From NCBI GenBank assembly GCA_963974445.1, contig CAXBDI010000155.1:1-6969 (forward strand): a stretch of 6,969 nucleotides of DNA. The letters run 5' to 3'. The notes below the pieces were generated by a model, which saw only the letters and a list, made by a program, of their open reading frames with translations, was not told the origin of the DNA and ran no database searches. Of the stretch, positions 1 to 6,760 are shown piece by piece. The DNA is from JACKII01 sp963974445. Its GTDB lineage: Bacteria; Pseudomonadota; Alphaproteobacteria; Bin95. Both the position numbers and the translations under genes were made by a program. The first letter of the stretch is position 1. Each line of letters opens with the position of its first letter.

Positions 1-122
1 ATCTTCAAATTCGAATCCATCTCAACCCTCACCGCAACAGCGTCGTGTACTGTGCTGGCCGCTTTTGATTTTCGTCTAAGCATCGGATTTTTAGTCAATA
101 ATGGCTTCTGTAAAATATTCGC

Positions 123-165
123 AATCGCAAGGTTTCCTCCGCTTTGAGGGTAAAAGCTTGCGATT
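123..165. repeat. Imperfect palindrome / hairpin
   Basis: AATCGCAAG (123-131) is the exact reverse complement of CTTGCGATT (157-165). Inside these arms, after one G-G mismatch (132/156), TTT (133-135) faces AAA (153-155). After a 3-base bulge (150-152), CCTC (136-139) faces GAGG (146-149) around a 6-base loop. In total 16 base pairs can form within 43 bases. No long T-run follows on either strand, so it is not a standard terminator. It could be a repeated palindromic element, a relic of an insertion-sequence end, or a protein-binding site. The complementarity is visible; the function is unknown. Confidence 0.5.
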
Positions 166-274
166 TCTCCTGCACCTGCGCGAAGGGGATTCCCTGGAAG
201 GCGACGATGTGGTTCGATTCAGGAGGCATAACCACTCCAAGACCCGACCATGCGTCCAATCAAGGGCACCTCGA

Positions 275-438
275 CAAATACGGCGGCTCGCCCTCTTTCA
301 GCGACAAAGAGTGCCGGTGACCGATGAGCGCGCCCGATTGGCCGCCGCCAGCCGGGGCGCCATCGCGTTCAGCTTCAGCAACAGGTCCGCTTTCGCGTCC
401 AACCCGGGCTAGCCGTCCGATACATTGAAGAAGCCCAT
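275..438 (-). pseudogene. Possible decayed IS5-like transposase N-terminus
   Basis: Read on the minus strand from ATG at 438-436, the frame gives MGFFNVSDG, a stop (TAG, 411-409), then PGLDAKADLLLKLNAMAP and more, ending at TGA (300-298). A shifted frame over 304-275 gives SLKEGEPPYL. From memory, one group of IS5-family transposases starts with a GFFD segment, then an L-x-AK-x-D-L segment, then a K-G-G-R-P-P-Y segment, in this order and at similar spacing. The match is short, needs one stop and at least one frameshift, and fades further downstream. No terminal inverted repeats or target duplication were identified. This is a hypothesis from pattern memory; the segment could be random. Confidence 0.22.
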
Positions 439-782
439 CTGGCCTGTCGGAAACTCCCGGTCATCACAACTACGACGGCGATTTTATCAAAATTCGGCTT
501 GATTGCGACGTTTTTCTAGATGCCCTTAAAGCTGTGTTTGATGGGTTTGGCCTGACAATACCGAACCAGAGATTCCGTCGCCCATGACGTTCGGCGCGAA
601 CCATCGTTGTGTGTCATCTAAGATATTGGCAGGCCGAAGCTATTCAGGTTGCCCAGTGCGATAACGAAAAATCGCTGGTGAGGAATTCGACGAAGTGCCG
701 GGGCGCGGATTGACCAGCAGTCGAACACCCGCCAACAGAACAGGGCCATTTCGCACGCTAGGCCGGCTTGCAGCCGCGGGCT

Positions 783-786
783 AGGA
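783..786 (+). promoter_or_regulatory. Ribosome binding site choosing the ATG at 795
   Basis: AGGA at 783-786 lies 8 bases before the ATG at 795, a normal Shine-Dalgarno spacing. It overlaps the in-frame ATG at 786 and cannot serve it. The TTG at 768 has no purine-rich site at a useful distance. The start at 795 is therefore preferred for the oxidoreductase. Confidence 0.5.
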
Positions 787-794
787 TGAGCGCC

Positions 795-2243
795 ATGCCT
801 GCACCAACCTCCCTCCAGGCCCTTGAGGCCGATCTCGCCCGCGATTTGCGGCTGTTGAACTATCCGCCGAACGGCTGGGTGCCAGAGGCTTGCAGCGCCG
901 ATGGCCGTCCAGTCAGCGACGTGATTGTCGCTGGCAGCGGGATGCTGGGGTTGACGGTCGCTTTCGCGCTACGCCGCCACGGCATCGTCCGCCTGCGGAT
1001 GCTTGACAAGGCAAAAGCGGGAACGGAGGGCCCATGGGTGACCTATGCCCGCATGAATACCCTGCGCAGCCCAAACCATCTGACCGGACCCGTGTTCGGC
1101 ATGGCAAACCTGACCTTCCGCGCCTGGTACGAGGCCCAACATGGCGCACCCGCCTGGCAGACGCTGGGCAAGATCCCGCGGGCCATGTGGATGGACTACC
1201 TGATCTGGTACCGGCATGTGCTGGACCTGCCGGTGGAGAATGGGGTGCGGCTCGCGGCGATCCGTCCGGCAGCGCACGGTCTCGACCTCGATCTGATCCA
1301 TGCCGATGGGCGAACCGAGACTGCCGCGACCCGCAAGCTGATCCTGGCGACCGGGCGAGAGGGGCAGGCTCGGCCTCGGATTCCGGCACCGTTTGCGCCG
1401 TATTTGGGCGGCCAGGTCAGCCACACGGCGGACGCCATCGACTTTGCAGCACTGGCCGGCAAGGACGTGGCGGTGATCGGCCTCGGCGCATCGGCGCTGG
1501 ACAATGCCGCTTGTGCGTTGGAAGCCGGCGCTGGCCGAGTGACCGTACTCGCCCGCTCTCCGACCGTGCCGCGGATCAACAAGGCGAAGGGCATCGTCTA
1601 TGGCGGCTTTACCCATGGTTTCCCGACGCTGCCGCCGGAGTGGCGGCTGAAACTGCTGGACTATATCGCCAGCTACAAGGTCGCGCCGCCGCATGACACG
1701 GTGCTGCGGGTGTTCCGCCACGAGAACGCCGCGCTCTGGCTGGAATCGCCGGTGCGCTCGGTACGGCTGGAGGCAGGGCGCCTGCATCTGGAGACGCCGG
1801 TGCGCTAGTTGCTCGTCGATCATGTGATCCTGGGTACCGGCTTTTCCATCGACCTGTCGGCACCGGCGGAACTGGCGGAGCATGCGCCGCTGATCCGCAC
1901 CCATGCGGACCTGATTGGCGACAAGACCTCGGCAGCGCAGAGCGAGTGGCTGGCGTTCCCGGCCCTCTCACCCAGCTTTCAGTTTCAGGAGCGTGAAGCC
2001 GGCAGTGCGCACTATCTGCAAGACCTCTATTGCTTCACCTATGCCGCGGCGATGACACACGGCAACGTCTCCGGCGATATTCCGGCGGCTGGCGAAGGGG
2101 CGGAGCGCCTGGCCCAAGGCCTGGCCGCCGACTTGTTCCGCGCCAATCTCGATCAGCACTGGCAGGCAATGTTGGACTTCGACGACCCGGAATTGTTCGG
2201 CGACGAATTGCCGGAAGGCACGCCGTGGCACCCGCCGCTTTAG
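795..2243 (+). pseudogene. FAD/NAD(P)-dependent oxidoreductase, split by in-frame amber stop
   Basis: This is a two-dinucleotide-fold flavoprotein oxidoreductase (Pyr_redox_3-like). The FAD-binding GxGxxG (GSGMLG, about residues 47-52) follows a hydrophobic strand. A second nucleotide-binding strand reads VIGLGASALD (about 227-236), the usual place for NAD(P)H. An ATG-type motif (LATGREG) is at about 184-190. The frame is stopped by TAG at 1806-1808 after residue 337. The same frame then continues without interruption to the TAG at 2241-2243, and just after the stop comes VDHVILGTGF, the second conserved ATG-type strand expected in such proteins. Read through, the protein would be 482 residues. 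The amber codon therefore splits one ancestral gene; the second half is not a separate gene. One base change, for example from CAG, GAG or AAG, would explain it. Substrate is unknown. The product is probably cytosolic, as no signal peptide or membrane segment is seen. The next gene starts 54 bases downstream on the same strand. Confidence 0.75.
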
Positions 2244-2297
2244 CGCGATAGGATACGGTTGCTGCCGATTTCCACAAACAGGCTCCTGAGATTAGCC

Positions 2298-3149
2298 ATG
2301 ACAGACGAACGCCTCGTACCCTTCCCACCGGAAGTCGCCAAGCTCATCACACTTGGCGAGCCGGAAATCGCCGACCACCACGCGGTTTGGCCAGACTACC
2401 GCGCCCTGGGGATCGCACCCGATCACCTCGAAGACCTGCTGCGCCTGGCCGAACATGGCGGGCCCGATGAGCTGGTGGACGATGAACTGAACAAAGAAGA
2501 CGCCTGGTGGGCGAGCTTTCATGCCTGCTGCGCGCTCGGCCAGTTGCAGATGGTCGAAGCGGCGCCCAGGGTGCTGGAATTGCTCAAGACGCTCCCCGGC
2601 GACGATTTTCTGCACCAGGAAATCGGCTACATCATGTCGGCGATGGGGCCGGACACGATCGAATACATTGCAAGAGGCATCGAGAACGCTGCTTGGGACC
2701 CCTTTGCCAGGATATTTGCCGGCGAAGCCTTGGTCCAGGTGGGCAAGGACCACCCCGCGGCCAGGCAGGAATGCCTCGACGTGCTGGAGCGCGAACTGGC
2801 GCTTTGCGAGGCTAACGAGCCGGAATTCAACGGCTTCCTCATCTCTGGCTTGATCGACCTCAAAGGTAAAGAGGTGATCGCGATGATCAAAGCCGCATTC
2901 GCCGCCGATACTGTAGATCAGAGTATAGCAGGCGATCTGGAGGATGTCGAAATTGCCCTTGGCCTGCGCCATGTTCGCGACACGCCGCGGCCTCATTATG
3001 GAATGGAGCTGAGTAGAGGGATGGACGTCGGTGACTTTGGCGCCAACGAAAAACCGGCAGTCAATCCCTTCCGCCATACCGGCCGCAACGATCCATGCCC
3101 ATGCGGATCGGGTAAGAAGTTCAAGAAATGCTGTCTGAAAAACCTTTAA
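2298..3149 (+). CDS. HEAT/DUF1186-like protein with C-terminal SEC-C zinc motif
   Basis: This is an intact 283-residue soluble protein of unknown function. The body (about residues 30-240) is a run of amphipathic helices rich in Leu, Ala and Glu, looking like HEAT-type repeats. It resembles what I remember of the DUF1186 family, including an LISGLIDLKGKEV-like stretch. The C-terminus is a clear SEC-C motif, with DPCPCGSGKKFKKCC inside residues 262-283. Its Cys267, Cys269, Cys278 and Cys279 form the zinc-binding C-x-C-x8-C-C pattern, as at the end of SecA. In SecA this tail binds zinc and contacts SecB and ribosomes; here the partner is unknown. I chose ATG at 2298 (MTDERLVPF) over an in-frame TTG at 2259; the ribosome binding site is weak. 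The gene follows the broken oxidoreductase by 54 bases and may be co-transcribed with it. Its stop is 3 bases from the stop of the convergent transporter gene. Confidence 0.8.
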   Translation: MTDERLVPFPPEVAKLITLGEPEIADHHAVWPDYRALGIAPDHLEDLLRLAEHGGPDELVDDELNKEDAWWASFHACCALGQLQMVEAAPRVLELLKTLPGDDFLHQEIGYIMSAMGPDTIEYIARGIENAAWDPFARIFAGEALVQVGKDHPAARQECLDVLERELALCEANEPEFNGFLISGLIDLKGKEVIAMIKAAFAADTVDQSIAGDLEDVEIALGLRHVRDTPRPHYGMELSRGMDVGDFGANEKPAVNPFRHTGRNDPCPCGSGKKFKKCCLKNL

Positions 3150-3152
3150 CCG

Positions 3153-4643
3153 CTAATCCCGCCGCACCCGGAACAAGAACGTCAGCGGGGCGGCGGCGAG
3201 TGGCACAAGAGTCATGAAATGGAAGGCGTTGATATAGCCGATCATCGCCGCCTGCTGGCGCACCTGCTCGCCCGCCAGTGCCTCGAAGGTGGCCGTGCCG
3301 ATTTCGCCGAATTGGGCGATCCAGGGATCCAGCGCATAGCTGTTGAATGCGGTGACGAAGGTGATCAGATAGCCGCGCGCCTCCGCCGACGATTGCACAA
3401 CAACGATCAGGATGATGGCGATGAACAGGCTGCTGCCCATCATCCGCATGAGCGAGAAAATCGCATTGCCCTGGGTCAGCAGGTTCGGCGCCAGGGTGGA
3501 GAAACTGAGCACGGCCATCGGCGTATAGGCCAAACCAAAGCCGAAGCCGTGTATCAGGTTGGTCAGGACCACATCCTCCATGGTCATGTTCATGTCGAGC
3601 GAGCCCATATAGGCCCCTGCCCCCGCCTGAATCAGCAGCCCGGCGCAGAAGGTGGCGCGCGGGTTGATGCGGGTGACGGTGGCCACGATGAAGAAGCTGA
3701 GGAAATTCCCAACCCCGCGCATGGCGATCAGGTAGCCAACGATACTTTGCGGATAGCCGCGCAGGTCCTGTAGCAGCGACGGGAACAGAATCATCGGCGT
3801 GAATTGCAGCATGCCCATGATCAGCGCAAAGCAGATGCCAAGGACGAAATTCCGGTCCTGAAATGCCGCGGCATCGAACAAGGGCTCCCGCGCGAATTTG
3901 GCGTGGACCATGAAAAAGTAGAAAAAGCTCGCCGCCAGCAGGCTCTCGACGATGATCTCGGTCGACTCGAACCAATCCTGACGCTGGCCGCGATCGAACA
4001 TCAGTTGCAGCGCGCTAATGGCTACCGCGATGAGAATAAAGCCGACGAAGTCGAACCGGCGGGCGGTGCCACGCTCCTCATTACCCAGCGCAAAGAGGAC
4101 GGGCACGCAGGCGGCAAGGCCGAGCGGCCCGATCATGTAGAACGACCAGCGCCAGTCCAGCACATCCGCCACCAGCCCGCCGAAGGTCGGCCCCAGGATC
4201 GGCCCCATGACGCCGCCGACGCCCCACATCATCAGCGCCATCGGATGCTGAAACTTCTCGAACCGGCGCAGGATGATCGACTGGCCCATCGGGAAGATCG
4301 GCGCGCCGAATGCGCCCTGAATGACGCGGAAGACCAGCAGGGTCTCAAACGAGCCGGCGAAACCGCAAGCGACGGAGGAGGCTGTAAATCCCAGGACCGA
4401 GCCCAGCATCAGCCGCCGCCACCCCAGCTTGGACGCCAGCCAGCCGGTCAGCGGCGTCGCCGCCGCCGTCGCGACCAGGTTCAGGGTCAGCACCCAGGCG
4501 ATCTGGTCTTGGGTCGCCGACATCGCGCCGCGCATTTCCGGCAGAATCACGGTGACGCTGGTGGTGGTCACACCAAACAGCACCGTCACCATCTGCACGG
4601 TGAGCAGCGTCAACCACTGCAGCTTGGTGAAAGTGCGGATCAT
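3153..4643 (-). CDS. DHA2-family (EmrB/QacA-like) MFS drug efflux transporter
   Basis: This is a 496-residue inner-membrane transporter, the normal length for 14-helix proton-driven drug exporters of the DHA2 family. Hydrophobic segments run from about residue 10 to near the C-terminus. Visible family marks are a motif A-like loop (GWLASKLGWRRLM, about 67-79), motif B-like RVIQG (about 106-110), the motif C region typical of antiporters (G-x-G-G-x-x-G-P-x-L-G-P-x-x-G-G, about 141-156), and DWRWSFYM (about 163-170), characteristic of EmrB-type proteins. The start at 4643 gives a short basic N-terminus before helix 1; later Met codons would cut helix 1. The upstream Shine-Dalgarno is weak: an AGG lies 15 bases before the ATG, within the arm of an inverted repeat. 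The gene lies 63 bases after the LLM monooxygenase on the same strand, probably in one operon. No EmrA-like adaptor is in the window. The exported substrate cannot be told from sequence. Confidence 0.9.
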   Translation of the reverse strand: MIRTFTKLQWLTLLTVQMVTVLFGVTTTSVTVILPEMRGAMSATQDQIAWVLTLNLVATAAATPLTGWLASKLGWRRLMLGSVLGFTASSVACGFAGSFETLLVFRVIQGAFGAPIFPMGQSIILRRFEKFQHPMALMMWGVGGVMGPILGPTFGGLVADVLDWRWSFYMIGPLGLAACVPVLFALGNEERGTARRFDFVGFILIAVAISALQLMFDRGQRQDWFESTEIIVESLLAASFFYFFMVHAKFAREPLFDAAAFQDRNFVLGICFALIMGMLQFTPMILFPSLLQDLRGYPQSIVGYLIAMRGVGNFLSFFIVATVTRINPRATFCAGLLIQAGAGAYMGSLDMNMTMEDVVLTNLIHGFGFGLAYTPMAVLSFSTLAPNLLTQGNAIFSLMRMMGSSLFIAIILIVVVQSSAEARGYLITFVTAFNSYALDPWIAQFGEIGTATFEALAGEQVRQQAAMIGYINAFHFMTLVPLAAAPLTFLFRVRRD

Positions 4644-4657
4644 CGGATGCAGACGGA

Positions 4658-4681
4658 CCTATGCCCTTACCACGACATAGG
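4658..4681 (-). repeat. Inverted repeat in the LLM-MFS gap
   Basis: CCTATG (4658-4663) and CATAGG (4676-4681) are perfect 6-base inverted repeats with a 12-base spacer, inside the 63-base gap between the monooxygenase stop and the transporter start. In the minus-strand mRNA the downstream arm contains the only AGG near the transporter start, so a hairpin could limit its translation; it could equally be an operator or chance. Six-base arms are short, so support is weak. Confidence 0.25.
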
Positions 4682-4706
4682 CGGCCGGCGACAGGTGCGT
4701 GCCAAG

Positions 4707-5858
4707 CTAGACCCGCACCTTCGGCATCACATCCTCAGCGAACGCCGTCAGTTGCTCGATGATTACAGCACCTGGCGTCCCCATGCTCGACTGCACGTTC
4801 ACGTCCTCCAGGCCGGGGTAGCGCTCGGCCAATTCCTGCAGATAGGCGACAAAGCCTTCCGGAGGGCCGCAATACCAGGAGCCAGCCTCGACCGCGCGTT
4901 CCAGGGTCGGGATTTTCTCTTCGGCCCAGCCGCCGCGGGTCTGTAACTTGGCCAGTGCCTCCGGTGGCATTGGCACCATGTTGAGCGGCGCGAACATTTT
5001 CAGGTGTTCCTCGAAAAACGGCGTCGCCTCGCGGATGGCCTTCTCGCGGGTCTCGGCGATGTGGAAATTCAGGCCGAGGCAGAGGTTCTGGCCGAGCACG
5101 ACGTCATGGCCGGCCCGCTCGTAGGAGTCCTTGAACGCGATGATCGGTTTTTCCGCCATCAGGGCGGAGCCGCCGCCGATAATGCCCTTGATCTGGTGTT
5201 TCGCCATGAAGTCCAGGCCGCGCGGGTTGGCGCTGACGATGGGCTGCCAGGTTTCGACCGGCTGCCGCAGCGGCCGCGGCACCAGGGTGATCTCCTCCAA
5301 CTCATAGCCGCGATAGGGCATGGCCTCGGGCAGGGTATAGTGCTTGCCCTCATGCCGGAACGATTCCTCGCGGAACGCTTTGAAGATGATCTCCACCTGC
5401 TCCTCGAACAGGTCGCGGTTGGCGTCTGCGTCTTGCAGCACGCCGCCCAACACCTCGACCTCGCGGGTGTGGTAGCCGCGGGCGACGCCGAAGATCACCC
5501 GGCCCTTGGTCAGGATGTCGGCGGTGGCGAAGTCCTCGGCCAGCCGCAGCGGATGCCACATCGGCGTGACGTTGAAGCCGCAGCCGAAGCGCAGCTTCTC
5601 GGTCACGTGCGCCAGGTGAACATAGAACAGCGGCAGGTTCGGAATGCACTCGTAACCTTCGTGCTGGAAATGATGCTCCGCCATCCAGAACGAATCATAG
5701 CCGAGACGGTCCATGGCGACCGCCACCGCCTCTGCCTTGTCGAACACGGTGGCCAATTCCTGATTGGAATAGCGGCGGTCGTTGGCCGGCGTCGCATCCT
5801 GGCCCATGTCGTCGAGGTCGATGTGACCGGCGAACAGGCTGCCGAAACGTTTGATCAT
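4707..5858 (-). CDS. LLM-class flavin-dependent oxidoreductase (luciferase-like monooxygenase)
   Basis: This is an intact 383-residue cytosolic enzyme of the bacterial luciferase-like superfamily, which uses reduced FMN (or F420 in other branches) and oxygen to oxidise small organic substrates. Family marks include the early DRLGYDSFWMAEHHF segment (AEHHF at 60-64), the phosphate/flavin-side stretch WHPLRLAEDFATADILTKGR (101-120) and GVARGY (124-129). The C-terminal part (PGLEDVNVQSSMGTPG) matches the substrate-side helix region of this class. The start is well supported: GGAG (plus-strand CTCC, 5868-5871) lies 9 bases before the ATG at 5858. It is probably first in an operon with the MFS exporter. 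It is divergent from the FMN-riboswitch ribH2 unit, which fits an FMN-dependent enzyme. The substrate is unknown; alkanal, alkanesulfonate-like or other oxidations cannot be separated by eye. Confidence 0.9.
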   Translation of the reverse strand: MIKRFGSLFAGHIDLDDMGQDATPANDRRYSNQELATVFDKAEAVAVAMDRLGYDSFWMAEHHFQHEGYECIPNLPLFYVHLAHVTEKLRFGCGFNVTPMWHPLRLAEDFATADILTKGRVIFGVARGYHTREVEVLGGVLQDADANRDLFEEQVEIIFKAFREESFRHEGKHYTLPEAMPYRGYELEEITLVPRPLRQPVETWQPIVSANPRGLDFMAKHQIKGIIGGGSALMAEKPIIAFKDSYERAGHDVVLGQNLCLGLNFHIAETREKAIREATPFFEEHLKMFAPLNMVPMPPEALAKLQTRGGWAEEKIPTLERAVEAGSWYCGPPEGFVAYLQELAERYPGLEDVNVQSSMGTPGAVIIEQLTAFAEDVMPKVRV

Positions 5859-5894
5859 TGGGGCGTACTCCGTAAAAGGCTTTTGGTTAGCCCC

Positions 5895-5923
5895 ACGGTA
5901 GGCAGGAAGCCGGCGAGGCGCAA
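5895..5923 (-). promoter_or_regulatory. Candidate promoter of the LLM-MFS operon
   Basis: On the minus strand, TTGCGC (plus 5918-5923) is followed after exactly 17 bases by TACCGT (plus 5895-5900), a -35/-10 pair with 3 of 6 matches to TATAAT at the key T-A and final T. It would start transcription around 5888, leaving a short leader with the ribosome binding site at 5868-5871. The position is sensible but the sequence match is weak. Confidence 0.3.
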
Positions 5924-5968
5924 TCAGCGACCAAGCGCTGCCGCATAGGTGCCATGCTGCGAAGGCTC

Positions 5969-5997
5969 TTGCGCCCGCCCACGACCGGCGGCAGGAT
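5969..5997 (+). promoter_or_regulatory. Weak candidate promoter of the ribH2 leader
   Basis: TTGCGC (5969-5974) and, 17 bases on, CAGGAT (5992-5997) could form a poor sigma70-type pair. Transcription would begin near 6004, almost exactly at the 5' end of the riboswitch P1 stem, which is what one would expect. Support is mainly positional. Confidence 0.2.
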
Positions 5998-6002
5998 TAA
6001 AG

Positions 6003-6142
6003 CATTCTCAGGGCGGGGTGAAAGTCCCCACCGGCGGTATGCAGCCTGAAAGCTGCGAGCCCGCGACCGGCTCTTCTTACGGAGAGCTGCTGATCAGGTG
6101 CGATGCCTGAGCCGACGGTTACAGTCCGGATGGAAGAGAATG
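6003..6142 (+). promoter_or_regulatory. FMN riboswitch (RFN element) aptamer
   Basis: This is a highly conserved FMN-sensing RNA. P1 is CATTCTC (6003-6009) with GAGAATG (6136-6142). P2 is GGGG (6015-6018) with CCCC (6026-6029) around TGAAAGT, followed by the hallmark ACCGGCGGTA. P3 is GCAGC (6041-6045) with GCTGC (6052-6056), followed by AGCCCGCGA (6058-6066). A variable hairpin is GCTCT (6070-6074) with AGAGC (6083-6087). P5 is CAGG (6095-6098) with CCTG (6106-6109), and P6 lies in GCCGACGGTTACAGTCCGGA (6111-6130). All conserved blocks of the family are present in order. FMN binding is known to turn off riboflavin genes. It stands directly upstream of ribH2, whose product makes the riboflavin precursor. 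Confidence 0.97.
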
Positions 6143-6183
6143 AGCAGCCGGCGCGCCACAGGTGCGTCCGCTGCCCGTGATCG

Positions 6184-6215
6184 CCTTGGGTGACGTGTCT
6201 GTTGCGACCAAGGAG
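6184..6215 (+). promoter_or_regulatory. Expression-platform hairpin that can hide the ribH2 ribosome binding site
   Basis: CCTTGG (6184-6189) is perfectly complementary to CCAAGG (6208-6213), which overlaps the ribH2 Shine-Dalgarno AAGGAG (6210-6215). The loop is 18 bases and may gain two inner CG pairs (6194-6195 with 6205-6206). An upstream hairpin, GCAGC (6144-6148) with GCTGC (6170-6174), follows the aptamer directly. No U-run is seen between aptamer and gene, so control is more likely at translation than by transcription termination. The pairing is seen; the switching is inferred. Confidence 0.5.
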
Positions 6216-6223
6216 ATCAATTG

Positions 6224-6664
6224 ATGACACCCACCCGTTACGCCTTCGTCAAAGCCCAATGGCATGCCGACATTGTCGACCGTGCGCTGGATGGCTTCTG
6301 CGAAATCATTCCCGAATCCCAAGTCGATGTGTTCAACGTGCCCGGCGCCTTCGAACTGCCATTGCTGGCGCGGACCCTGGCCGAGACCGGTCAGTACGCA
6401 GCTGTTGCAGCCGCGGCCTTCGTCGTCGACGGCGGCATCTACCGGCACGAATTCGTCGCGCAGGCAGTGGTCGATGGCCTGATGCGGGCCAGCATGGACT
6501 CCGGCGTGCCCGTGCTCTCCGTCTCGCTGACGCCTCACCACTATCAGGAAACCGACCACCACGACGCCATCTACCGCGAGCATTTCGTCGAGAAGGGTCG
6601 GGAGGCGGCTCGGGCAGCCCTGATGATCGGCAAGACTATGGCTGAATCCGCTATGGATCGCTAA
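6224..6664 (+). CDS. ribH2: 6,7-dimethyl-8-ribityllumazine synthase, type II (RibH2)
   Basis: This cytosolic enzyme joins 5-amino-6-ribitylaminouracil and 3,4-dihydroxy-2-butanone 4-phosphate to 6,7-dimethyl-8-ribityllumazine, the second-last step to riboflavin. It has 146 residues, the usual length. Seen in order are AQWHADIVD (11-19) with the active-site Trp13, VPGAFELP (39-46), GGIYRHEFV (70-78) with the likely catalytic His75, and VLSVSLTPHH (97-106). The Y-R-H-E-F-V form and the W-H-A-D-I start are like Brucella/Mesorhizobium RibH2 (type II, known to form decamers) rather than type I enzymes, which have GD-T-x-H-[FY] there. I chose ATG 6224 because AGGAG (6211-6215) is 8 bases before it; the TTG at 6221 is only 5 away. 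It is controlled by the FMN riboswitch upstream. No other riboflavin gene is adjacent, so it is a stand-alone lumazine synthase here. No clear terminator follows the stop. Confidence 0.95.
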   Translation: MTPTRYAFVKAQWHADIVDRALDGFCEIIPESQVDVFNVPGAFELPLLARTLAETGQYAAVAAAAFVVDGGIYRHEFVAQAVVDGLMRASMDSGVPVLSVSLTPHHYQETDHHDAIYREHFVEKGREAARAALMIGKTMAESAMDR

Positions 6665-6760
6665 AAGCCAGCGGACTTGGAAACCAAAGCGGCCACTTTA
6701 AGCAAAGAACCAATCGAACTGTTCGGAACCCTCCTTCAATGCAAAGCACAGATTATGGGA

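Larger units (their letters stand above)
1..794. other. Gene-poor left flank, no intact gene recognised
   Basis: No reading frame here looks like an intact protein gene. The longest plus-strand frame (101-412, 103 codons) is rich in Arg and Ser, matches no family I know and lacks a convincing ribosome binding site, so I do not call it. Base composition is more mixed than in the GC-rich genes that follow. Two structures stand out and are listed separately: an imperfect palindrome at 123-165 and a possible transposase relic on the minus strand at 275-438. For about 440-780 I see nothing definable. A short frame near 490-590 reads vaguely protein-like but has stops around it. The region is best read as decayed or intergenic DNA. 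Confidence 0.6.

Noticed and set aside
101..412. 103-codon plus-strand frame in the left flank
   Set aside because: No family likeness, no good ribosome binding site, Arg/Ser-rich composition; the opposite strand gives slightly better protein-like fragments.
969..1904. Minus-strand frame (311 codons) opposite the oxidoreductase
   Set aside because: The plus-strand frame has clear nucleotide-binding motifs; this one is Arg/Gln-rich without a domain.
1809..2243. Separate 144-codon gene starting at TTG 1809
   Set aside because: It is in the same frame and directly after the amber stop, starts mid-domain and has no ribosome binding site; it is the second half of the broken oxidoreductase.
3804..4946. 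Long plus-strand frame (380 codons) antisense to the exporter and monooxygenase
   Set aside because: The translation is rich in His, Gln, Arg and Asp with no domain, and spans two clearly real minus-strand genes; it is a product of GC-rich codon bias.
5004..5948. Plus-strand frame (314 codons) antisense to the LLM gene
   Set aside because: It mirrors the third-position GC bias of the LLM gene and shows no recognisable motif.
6150..6157. GGCGCGCC palindrome in the ribH2 leader as a regulator site
   Set aside because: An 8-base GC palindrome is common in GC-rich DNA and lies in the riboswitch linker; there is no further support.
6677..6687. TTGG/CCAA mini-hairpin after ribH2 as a terminator
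   Set aside because: Only four pairs and no T-run follows.
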